Source: Maritimibacter harenae (lineage in GTDB: Bacteria; Pseudomonadota; Alphaproteobacteria; Rhodobacterales; Rhodobacteraceae). Taken from it: 59,715 bases of DNA. Under the pieces are notes generated by a model that saw only the letters and a list, made by a program, of their open reading frames with translations, was not told where the DNA came from and ran no database searches. The number at the start of each line of letters is the position of its first letter. Within the stretch, counting starts at the first letter, position 1. Below are positions 53,631 to 59,715 of the stretch, piece after piece. The DNA lies in NCBI RefSeq assembly GCF_009882975.1, contig NZ_WTUX01000070.1, positions 1 to 59,715 of the forward strand. Direction: 5' to 3'. The position numbers were made by a program, and so were the translations under genes.

Positions 53631-54781
53631 TCAATCTCCCTGATCGTAAAATCCATGAACGCGCCTTCGGCCATGCGGGCGCTGGCCTGGGCCAGCTCTT
53701 CGGCGGAGAGCACGCGGGTGCGGGCGGCCTGAAGCCGGATGCGGGCGGCCACGAGACGCACGAGTTCGGCGCGGGCATAAGTGTTGAGCGCAACGCTCTC
53801 CTGCACATCCTCGGTCTCGGAAATCCGTTCGACGATATCCGCAATACGTAGGGCGGCTTGCCTGATCGCGGCGGGTGAGTTGTTGCCATAGAAGGCCGCG
53901 CCGTGCCCAGTGAGCGAGAGGTTGGCATTGGCCAGAAGCGCGGGGTCGATCGTGCCAAGCGCTTCGATCCCGCCGATACGGGTCAAATAGAGGTTATAGC
54001 GTTCGGGGATCACCTGGACGTAGTGCTGGGTCTCGCGAAAGGGTGGCACGCCGCCATACTCGAAAACCCGGCCGGGTCCCGCGTTATAGGCCGCGAGCGC
54101 ATTGATGATATTGCCGTCGAAGGTGTTGAGCTGTGTCGCGAGATAGCGTGCACCGCCATGCACCTGCAGGTAGGGGCTGTCATAGTATTCCGGATTGATG
54201 CCCAGATCGCTGGCGGTACCGGGCATGATCTGGGTGAGGCCAAAGGCGCCGACGGGAGAGCGTGCACCGATGGTGAAACGGCTTTCCTGCCAGATCAGCG
54301 CCTGTAGGAGTGCGCGCCATTGGACCGGGGAGAGGCCCGCGCGGCCAACGCCGGCAAAGCCGCTGGTCTCCTGAGCCACGCGGATAATGAGCTGCTCGAT
54401 GTTTTCCGCCGCATCCCCGAACATCTGCGCACCGCCGGGATTGGGGTCGATGTCGGCATTGCCATAGACCGCCTCGACTGACCGGGCCGGATCCCCGCTG
54501 CCGCTTTCCAGCCCCGAGACCATAGCCGGCAAGCCCTGACCGCCGAAGCTGGTCTGGGCATCGAGGATGCGTTGCAGGGTTTCCAGCTGCTCCCGTTCGA
54601 TCTCGGCAATGAGTTCGCGCACGGCAAGCTTGTCGGCCTGAACGGCCAAGTCAGCCTCGCGATCGCCAGTCTCGACGATGTCACGCGCGGTCAGCCCACT
54701 GTCATTGGTCGGCACGCCTTGAGACAAAGCGAGACCGGGCAGCAGGCAAAGGGCCAGGATATGAGGCAGGCTAGACTTCAA
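53627..54781 (-). CDS. Lytic transglycosylase fused to a VirB5-like tail
   Basis: A 384-aa exported protein from a TTG start preceded by GGAGGG; the start gives a normal signal peptide (SSLPHILALCLLPGLALS). Residues ~150-265 are an SLT domain with catalytic Glu166 (ALIWQESRF), GLTQIMPGTASDLG and ALAAYNAGPGRVFEYGG. The C-terminal part (ESVALNTYARAELVRLVA and MDFTIREIE) matches the tail of the downstream VirB5-like protein. It would open peptidoglycan for the channel. A separate VirB1 transglycosylase is also encoded in the operon, so two such enzymes are present. Confidence 0.8.
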   Translation of the reverse strand: MKSSLPHILALCLLPGLALSQGVPTNDSGLTARDIVETGDREADLAVQADKLAVRELIAEIEREQLETLQRILDAQTSFGGQGLPAMVSGLESGSGDPARSVEAVYGNADIDPNPGGAQMFGDAAENIEQLIIRVAQETSGFAGVGRAGLSPVQWRALLQALIWQESRFTIGARSPVGAFGLTQIMPGTASDLGINPEYYDSPYLQVHGGARYLATQLNTFDGNIINALAAYNAGPGRVFEYGGVPPFRETQHYVQVIPERYNLYLTRIGGIEALGTIDPALLANANLSLTGHGAAFYGNNSPAAIRQAALRIADIVERISETEDVQESVALNTYARAELVRLVAARIRLQAARTRVLSAEELAQASARMAEGAFMDFTIREIE

Positions 54782-54938
54782 TGTCGCCCTCCGGTGCGCC
54801 AAGGGGCGTGAAGGTGCAATCAGGCGAGATGGCTGTCGTGGAGGCGAGGAAGGTGAAGCAATTGGCCTGCGGTTCCTGGTACTGGGCACAGGAGGCCAAC
54901 GCACCGAGCGCGGCAACGAACATCAAAATACGGGTCAT
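54771..54938 (-). CDS. Small lipoprotein, VirB7-like
   Basis: A 55-aa protein with a lipobox: MTRILMFVAALGALASC, with Cys17 as the lipidation site. Its position directly after virB4 suggests the VirB7-like lipoprotein that caps the outer-membrane ring, though VirB7 often lies nearer virB8. It overlaps the virB4 stop by four bases and the next gene start by 11 bases. Confidence 0.7.
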   Translation of the reverse strand: MTRILMFVAALGALASCAQYQEPQANCFTFLASTTAISPDCTFTPLGAPEGDIEV

Positions 54939-57310
54939 GAAAGCCTCCAGAAATCAGGGCGGTCGCGGTAATCGGCGCCGACAAGCGCTTCGCCCTTTTC
55001 CATGCCGCCAAGGATGGTGAGATTGGGTCCAAGCGCGCTCAGATCGGCATCGACGACGATCGAGCCCTGATCGTCGCGGATCAGCGCCAAGCGGCTGTTG
55101 CTGCCCGTGTTGAGAAGGACATCGAGCTCCTTCTCCGTGAGGTTCAGCATGGCGTAGTCCGCTGGCTGCGCGCGGATATTGGGGAGCAGGATCTGCGTCG
55201 GCACCGCCTCGATGATGGTCTTGCCGGTCCGGGTGCGCTCGAGCTGGCTTGCGTATTGCGTCATCATCACCGCGACCGTGTTCTGTTTGCGCGCTGTCAC
55301 CAGCCAGTTCGACAGCCGCTCGGCGAAATACGCGTTATCGAGGGCCTTCCAGGCCTCGTCGATCACGATGATGGTGGGGCGGCGGTCCTCGATTTCGCGC
55401 TCGACCCGGCGGAAGAGATAGGACAGGACCGCCATCCGTTCCTTGTCGGCCTCGCTGTCGAGAATGCCGGTCAGATCGAAGCCCACCACATCGCCCTTGA
55501 GCGAGAACGTGTCCTCGAGGCTCTGCCCGAAGATCCAGCCATAGCGGCCGTCCTCGGTCCATTCGAGCAGGCGCTGGTGCAGATCGCCGCCATCGTCGGT
55601 GGACACAAAAAGCGATGCGAAATCCCGCCAGTTCCGCAGGGCCGGATTGGTGGCCTGGGCGTTCTGGCGCACGACCTCCTGGATGCGGTTGGTCTGTGCC
55701 GGGGTCAGGGGCTTGTCGGCGCGGTAAAGCAGTGTTGTGAGCCAGTCCGAGAGCCAGGCGGTGCCGCGCGCATCGGTCTCTGTCCAGAGCGGGTTGAGGC
55801 CCGTGGGCTGACCGGCGTTCAGAGACGCGTAGCGCCCGCCATTGGCGCGGACCGCCATCTCCATGCCAAGACGGTAATCGAAGACGAAGATCCGCGCCCC
55901 TGCGCGACGGACCTGGGTCATCAGGAAGGCCGAGAGCACCGATTTGCCCGACCCGGGCCGTCCCATGATCAGGGTATGCCCGCTGGTCGGTTCTTTGTCG
56001 GGCGCGCCCTGCTCGTGATAGGAAAACCGGTAGGCGCTCTGCTCCGGCGTGGGAAAATATGTGACGAACCGGCCCCAGGGGGTAAGTGCTGCAGGTTTGC
56101 CGAGCTGTGTCCGGTGGAAGGCCGCAAAATCCGCGAAGTTGCGGTTGGTGACGGCGCTGGCGCGGACGCGCTTGGGCTGGTTGCCGGGATGCTGGCTGAG
56201 GTAATGCGCCTTGGCCGCGACCCGCTCGCCGATCATCTTCACGCCTTCGGTTGCGGCGGCGTTCACGATCTCCGCGCTGAGGGTCTGCAGTTCTTCGAGC
56301 GTGTCGCAAAAGAGCGTCACGACCATGTGATGCTCGCCGAAGCTTTGGCGCTTGGCCTCGAGATCATCGGCGGCGATGTCGAGGGCTTCCAGGAGGGAGA
56401 GGGCCGCATCCTGGCTGGCCTGCATCTGGCGCTTTTGCCGCTTGATGCGGCCCGCCATGAGGTTCGAATTGATCGGCGTAAAGGAGTGCGTCACGATCAT
56501 GTCGACCGGCAGGTTCAGCATGTCGAACATGGTGCAGGAGGTGCCTTCCGAGTATTCTCCGATGGTGAAGCTCTTGCCGTAGCGGTGGCCCACGACGCCC
56601 TCGGAAAGCTCGAAATGATCGCCGTGAAACGTCACGCGGGTATTGGCGACGTTGAAGGACAGAAATCCGTAGGTGTTGGCCGGGTAGAGCGGCAGCTCGG
56701 TGCCCGTGTTGAGCGCGCCCAAAAATCCCACCAACTCTCCCGATCCGGCTGACAGCAGGCGCGGCTTGAGCTCGGTAAGCCCCGAGAGGAAGACGTTCAC
56801 GGCCTCACCGAGGCGCTGCAGGCGTTTGCGGGTTTCCTCTCTCAGGCGGTCCGGTGCGCTGCGGCTGAGGAACGGCAGGAGGCTTTTCGGGGGTGGGCGG
56901 TGAATGACGGTGAGCGTCAGCGTCTTGTCGCGGAGCCCACTGGTCTCGAGTTTCGCGCGCCAGCGCCGGTCCACCTCGCCTGCGAAGCTGTCCTCACGGA
57001 TGGGGTCGAGATCAGGTTTGATGGCCTTGGAGACCTTGTGGACGTAATAGCTGAATTCCGGCCCAAGCTGCGCGACGATGCGGGCAAAAAGCGCCGTCAC
57101 CTTGTTGAGATAGGCATCGTCCGTCGTGTAGCTGTTGATCCCCTCGAGCCGAATGCACCGGAAGAGCTCGTTGACCCGGGTGCGCACCGTCTGGTCGTCG
57201 ACGAGGCTCACATAGGGCAGCATATGCGCGAGGCGGGTCTCGCGCGCATACCACTCCGGCGTCATCGTGCGGGGATCGATCGCTGCATCAGGGGCGTCAT
57301 CACGGGGCAT
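54935..57310 (-). CDS. virB4: VirB4 secretion ATPase
   Basis: A 791-aa ATPase from the ATG at 57310, which has GGGG upstream; an ATG at 57325 is also in frame. N-terminal CagE/TrbE/VirB domain, then Walker A LIMGRPGSGKSVLSA, Walker B IIVIDEAWKAL and the late motif MMTQYASQLERTRTG. It drives pilus assembly and works with VirB11 and VirD4. It overlaps the virB3 stop by 11 bases. Confidence 0.92.
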   Translation of the reverse strand: MPRDDAPDAAIDPRTMTPEWYARETRLAHMLPYVSLVDDQTVRTRVNELFRCIRLEGINSYTTDDAYLNKVTALFARIVAQLGPEFSYYVHKVSKAIKPDLDPIREDSFAGEVDRRWRAKLETSGLRDKTLTLTVIHRPPPKSLLPFLSRSAPDRLREETRKRLQRLGEAVNVFLSGLTELKPRLLSAGSGELVGFLGALNTGTELPLYPANTYGFLSFNVANTRVTFHGDHFELSEGVVGHRYGKSFTIGEYSEGTSCTMFDMLNLPVDMIVTHSFTPINSNLMAGRIKRQKRQMQASQDAALSLLEALDIAADDLEAKRQSFGEHHMVVTLFCDTLEELQTLSAEIVNAAATEGVKMIGERVAAKAHYLSQHPGNQPKRVRASAVTNRNFADFAAFHRTQLGKPAALTPWGRFVTYFPTPEQSAYRFSYHEQGAPDKEPTSGHTLIMGRPGSGKSVLSAFLMTQVRRAGARIFVFDYRLGMEMAVRANGGRYASLNAGQPTGLNPLWTETDARGTAWLSDWLTTLLYRADKPLTPAQTNRIQEVVRQNAQATNPALRNWRDFASLFVSTDDGGDLHQRLLEWTEDGRYGWIFGQSLEDTFSLKGDVVGFDLTGILDSEADKERMAVLSYLFRRVEREIEDRRPTIIVIDEAWKALDNAYFAERLSNWLVTARKQNTVAVMMTQYASQLERTRTGKTIIEAVPTQILLPNIRAQPADYAMLNLTEKELDVLLNTGSNSRLALIRDDQGSIVVDADLSALGPNLTILGGMEKGEALVGADYRDRPDFWRLS

Positions 57311-57578
57311 AGCTGTCCCCGCCATGGATGCTGCGGTTGCGCGTGGGCGGTGTCTCCTGCAGGGCCGTCATCATCACATCTATGAAGCGCGGGTCCCAAT
57401 CTGCGGCCTTCCAAAGCACCGGATAGAGCAAGGCGGCGAAACCCAGCACCGCGATGTGCTGGACCCAGACGAACAGGAGCACCGATCCGAAGAGCCAGAC
57501 CATCGCGTACATGATGGGCAGGCCCAGAAGCTTCGGCGGGCGCACGAGCCCGAGAAAAAGGGGCGAGCGCTCAGCCAC
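57300..57578 (-). CDS. virB3: VirB3 inner-membrane protein
   Basis: A 92-aa protein from a GTG that overlaps the virB2 stop codon. It opens with VAERSPLFLGLVRPPKLLGLP, which is the usual VirB3 start, followed by two membrane helices (MYAMVWLFGSVLLFVWVQH and IAVLGFAALLYPVLW). The longer open frame upstream reads into virB2 and is not used. Confidence 0.88.
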   Translation of the reverse strand: MAERSPLFLGLVRPPKLLGLPIMYAMVWLFGSVLLFVWVQHIAVLGFAALLYPVLWKAADWDPRFIDVMMTALQETPPTRNRSIHGGDSYAP

Positions 57579-57864
57579 CGGCAAAGACCGCGGCAACGAT
57601 GGTGGGGGCGGCGGCAACACCGGCGATGCCGACCAGGACCCAAAGCGCTTGGCGCAGGTCGATGATGTTGAAGAACCAGCTCAAGAAAACGCCGAGGACC
57701 GCGAGTGTGGCGATGACCACACCAAGAGGTCCGGTCAGCGCATCGACAATGCCCTGCAGCAAGCTCTGGATCGGGGAGAGATCGATGCTCTGTGCAAGGG
57801 CGGGCTCGGCAATCAGCAGGAATAGCGCCAGCGAGGCGACAAAGAGGTTTGAAATCTGTTTCAT
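57571..57864 (-). CDS. virB2: VirB2/TrbC major pilin
   Basis: A 97-aa pilin precursor with a signal peptide (FVASLALFLLIAEPALA) and two further membrane helices (LGVVIATLAVLGVFLSWFF and ALWVLVGIAGVAAAPTIVAAVF). It overlaps virB1 and virB3 by a few bases on either side. It makes the conjugative pilus. Confidence 0.88.
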   Translation of the reverse strand: MKQISNLFVASLALFLLIAEPALAQSIDLSPIQSLLQGIVDALTGPLGVVIATLAVLGVFLSWFFNIIDLRQALWVLVGIAGVAAAPTIVAAVFAGG

Positions 57865-58610
57865 GAATTTGATCCTTCCAATCGTGCCACAACGGCCATG
57901 ACGCGGGCCACGTGGTTCTGGGTTTCTCGGTAGGGGGGGACGCCGCCATACTGGCGGACCGCATCGGGTCCGGCGTTGTAGGCAGCCAGCGCCAGGTGCG
58001 GATCGCCGAACATCTCCAGCATCATCGCGAGGTAGCGGGCGGAGCCGTCGAGGTTCTGCAGCGGATCACGCGGGTCGACGCCCAGATCACGCGCCGTCGC
58101 AGGCATCAATTGACCAAGGCCAATAGCACCTGCATTTGAAATCGCATCCTGCCGGTAGGCGCTCTCAACCTCGATATTGGCCCGAAAGAGAGCCAGCCAA
58201 TCCGTCACGGAAAGCCCCGCGCGACGCAGGCCGGGATGGCCGGCATAGCGCAAGGCCGTGGTCTGAATCCCGGAGAGGACATCGGCGCGGGGCAGGGGAG
58301 TTGGGCGGGCAAGGGCCGCGACTTGGACGCCCTCTTGCTCGGCCTCTACCTCGCCGAAGATCGCGATCCCATCGGAGGCCGAACCCTGACCAATCCCGTC
58401 ATTGTAGTTTCGGGCAAAGCTGCTTTGGGAGCGGGACGGGATCAGGGAGCCGTCGCTCTCCATGACCAGGACCATCTGTGCGGAGGCAGGTGCTGCGACC
58501 AGCCAGAGACAGACGAGGCTAGGTGTCAGCGCCCTTGTCTGATGGGACTTTGTCTGGCGGGGCGAATTTGTGCGTACGGCTTGTCCCCGCCTCAAGCGGC
58601 AGGTCGACAT
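57861..58610 (-). CDS. virB1: VirB1 lytic transglycosylase
   Basis: A 249-aa protein if the ATG at 58610 is used. The signal peptide core (LVCLWLVAAPASA) lies about 30 residues in, so a CTG at 58529 giving a shorter leader is also possible. The SLT domain shows FRANIEVESAYRQDA with the catalytic Glu, IGLGQLMPATARDLG and ALAAYNAGPDAVRQYGG. It opens the cell wall for the channel. The front of the gene overlaps the end of the preceding hypothetical gene. Confidence 0.85.
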   Translation of the reverse strand: MSTCRLRRGQAVRTNSPRQTKSHQTRALTPSLVCLWLVAAPASAQMVLVMESDGSLIPSRSQSSFARNYNDGIGQGSASDGIAIFGEVEAEQEGVQVAALARPTPLPRADVLSGIQTTALRYAGHPGLRRAGLSVTDWLALFRANIEVESAYRQDAISNAGAIGLGQLMPATARDLGVDPRDPLQNLDGSARYLAMMLEMFGDPHLALAAYNAGPDAVRQYGGVPPYRETQNHVARVMAVVARLEGSNS

Positions 58611-58899
58611 GCGCAAAGCCAAGGCCAATGAAGAATGACACCACGCCGGAGATCGTCTTGAACTCGCGGATCTTGATATCGTTGTAGGTCGTCCGCGTAC
58701 GGGCGGTGACGAGGAGCTTTTCCACGCCATCATCAGAGACAACGCGCATGATCCAGACCCCGTAATAGCTGGGGCCTTTCTTGTGTGCCGACGCTTGGCA
58801 CAGGATTTCTGCGCTATAGCCGCTTTCCACGAGTTCGCGGAACCTGGCTTCCGTAACCACATTTGGTGCTTCGATATCCCAGTTCATGGCCCGGCTCAC
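58519..58899 (-). CDS. Hypothetical protein at the head of the virB operon
   Basis: A 126-aa protein from a GTG with GGAG five bases upstream (an ATG at 58887 is the alternative). It is soluble, with WIMRVVSDDGVEKLLVTART and a short hydrophobic turn (SGVVSFFIGLGFAHVDL). I do not recognise the family. It overlaps virB1 and is probably co-transcribed with it. Confidence 0.6.
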   Translation of the reverse strand: MSRAMNWDIEAPNVVTEARFRELVESGYSAEILCQASAHKKGPSYYGVWIMRVVSDDGVEKLLVTARTRTTYNDIKIREFKTISGVVSFFIGLGFAHVDLPLEAGTSRTHKFAPPDKVPSDKGADT

Positions 58900-59055
58900 G
58901 CTTTCTCCAATGGCGCGACCCCAGGCATTCCTACTTGAAGCCCAGAGTTACGATAGTATATTATCAACCGCAAGATGTAATATCGTGCTTTTGCTGTAGT
59001 TTGGTTACGCAAACACTAGTCACGGCCAGTGTCCGCGATCAAGGAGATAACAGGT

Positions 59056-59349
59056 TTGAGAAACCCAAGGTTGATATGCCTGCTCCCATTGCAAGCTATG
59101 GCCCTTCTGATCTGCGTTCCCGGGCCGGTTTTGGCGGAATCCTGCTTTGCGCCATCCCGTCCTTTCCTGCCAAGCGATTCGCAGGCCGCGCGGGACTATG
59201 CGGATATCATCCGCGGGGACTTCGAAGACTATATCCAGGATATCCAGAGCTACTTCCGTTGCCTCGACAGCGAACGCGCCCGCGCCTTCGAGGAAGCGCG
59301 CGAAGTCAGCGAGGACTATGGCCGGTTCCTGCAATTGGTAGGGGATTGA
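59056..59349 (+). CDS. Small exported hypothetical protein
   Basis: A 97-aa protein from a TTG start with AAGGAG nine bases before it. The signal peptide (LICLLPLQAMALLICVPGPVLA) is followed by a mature part with two Cys (ESCFAPSRPF and YFRCLDSERA) and acidic helices (DYADIIRGDFEDYIQDIQ). It is divergent from the virB operon and could be a periplasmic accessory of it. Confidence 0.65.
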   Translation: MRNPRLICLLPLQAMALLICVPGPVLAESCFAPSRPFLPSDSQAARDYADIIRGDFEDYIQDIQSYFRCLDSERARAFEEAREVSEDYGRFLQLVGD

Positions 59350-59473
59350 TGGGCAACCTCGGGAGCATCAGACTTGCAGCCCATGGAAACCAGACGCCGA
59401 TAACACCCTCATATATCTACTTTTTAGATAACAGATTTCATCCGCTAGCGACGTCACAAAAGGTATGTGACGC

Positions 59474-59624
59474 GTGGCAAAGACAATCAGAACAAATGGC
59501 CAGTTGGCGCTCGTCCGTGCGTTGGTTGATGCACGTCAGAATGCGGGTCTCAGCCAGCAGCAGTTGGCGGCGAAGCTCAAACGCCACCAGTCGTTTGTGG
59601 CACGTCTCGAAAGTGGCGAGCGTC
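59474..59624 (+). pseudogene. Xre-type regulator gene cut by an insertion element
   Basis: From a GTG with AAGG ten bases upstream, the frame reads as a helix-turn-helix regulator: ALVRALVDARQNAGLSQQQLAAKL followed by HQSFVARLESGER. After SGER the regulator pattern, which should continue with a further helix, stops and the frame enters the end of an IS element. About 50 residues of HTH remain. The intact gene probably encoded a small Cro/CI-type protein, perhaps an antitoxin or virB regulator. Confidence 0.7.
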
Positions 59625-59715
59625 TGACCTGCCACGGGATTTTTCCTCCACCGTCGATTAGAGTCCGGCCCAACCTGAGGACGGACAATGAAGCGAACGA
59701 GATTCACGGACGAAC
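59625..59715 (+). mobile_element. Left end of an IS3-family-like element
   Basis: The sequence changes at TGACCTGCC, a start that is common for IS3-family inverted repeats, and the transposase orfA begins 63 bases in. The rest of the element lies outside the window, so the target duplication and right end cannot be checked. Confidence 0.6.
59688..59715 (+). CDS. Transposase OrfA, N-terminal fragment
   Basis: The visible nine codons read MKRTRFTDE, the usual opening of IS3-family OrfA proteins (followed in family members by an HTH). The gene runs off the window end. Confidence 0.6.

Noticed and set aside
55256-56752. 498-aa open frame on the plus strand
   Set aside because: It is opposite virB4, which has full ATPase motifs; the translation has no recognisable domain.
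1-59715. CRISPR arrays, tRNA or rRNA genes
   Set aside because: I saw no regularly spaced repeat clusters and no recognisable tRNA or rRNA sequence while reading the window; this was by eye only.

Overview
The window looks like part of a conjugative, low-copy plasmid (or plasmid-derived mobile region) from a high-GC alphaproteobacterium, most likely a member of the Rhodobacteraceae / Roseobacter group. The reasons are a complete repABC replication and partition module with two parS-like palindromes, a VirB/VirD4 type IV secretion system with VirD1/VirD2-type relaxase genes, and a block of DUF-type genes (ArdC, DUF3768, a large ParB-domain protein, a strawberry-notch helicase, DUF6878, DUF6915, DUF736, DUF2493) that I know as the maintenance backbone of large alphaproteobacterial plasmids. 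Species cannot be decided from the sequence. I saw no rRNA, tRNA or CRISPR array.

Layout. 1-2.2 kb: a tyrosine recombinase and a serine resolvase. 2.2-6.1 kb: repA-repB-repC with a DnaA box, an inverted repeat upstream of repA, an attenuator-like hairpin upstream of repC, and two identical 16-bp palindromes just after repC. 6.1-7.1 kb: a RES/Xre toxin-antitoxin pair on the minus strand. 7.4-21.1 kb: the backbone block on the plus strand, including a PrlF/YhaV toxin-antitoxin pair, an orphan antitoxin-like gene, and several short AAAGC/GCTTT stem-loops in the gaps between genes. 21.3-24.9 kb (minus): a two-gene short prokaryotic Argonaute system whose partner protein appears to combine an Mrr-like nuclease domain, a TIR-like domain and an APAZ region. 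25.6-32.7 kb: DUF2493, a small gene, a gap rich in hairpins (candidate oriT), then VirD1-like, VirD2 relaxase and VirD4 coupling protein.

32.7-47.3 kb is a defence island inserted between virD4 and the virB genes: a divergent WYL-domain regulator (CapW/BrxR type), SbcD and SbcC homologues, a small zinc-ribbon protein, a TerB-domain protein + BrxD-like ATPase + BrxHI-like helicase set matching the Shango defence system, an ABC-type ATPase with an unusual P-loop, and a CoiA-like nuclease. 47.4-58.9 kb (minus) is the virB operon, running virB1-virB2-virB3-virB4-lipoprotein-(transglycosylase/VirB5-like)-VirB5-like-virB8-virB9-virB10-virB11-two small genes-virB6. At the right edge an Xre-type regulator gene is cut by the left end of what looks like an IS3-family element.

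Together the genes form a self-transmissible replicon that protects itself from loss (RepAB/parS, resolvases, two or more toxin-antitoxin modules), from restriction on entry (ArdC), and from competing mobile DNA or phages (short pAgo system and the island next to virD4). The most interesting parts are the Mrr-TIR-APAZ/pAgo pair and the arrangement WYL-SbcCD-zinc ribbon-Shango-ATPase-CoiA nuclease, where the SbcCD, zinc-ribbon, ATPase and nuclease genes may be unrecognised defence components. All family assignments are from reading the translated sequence; no database search was run.
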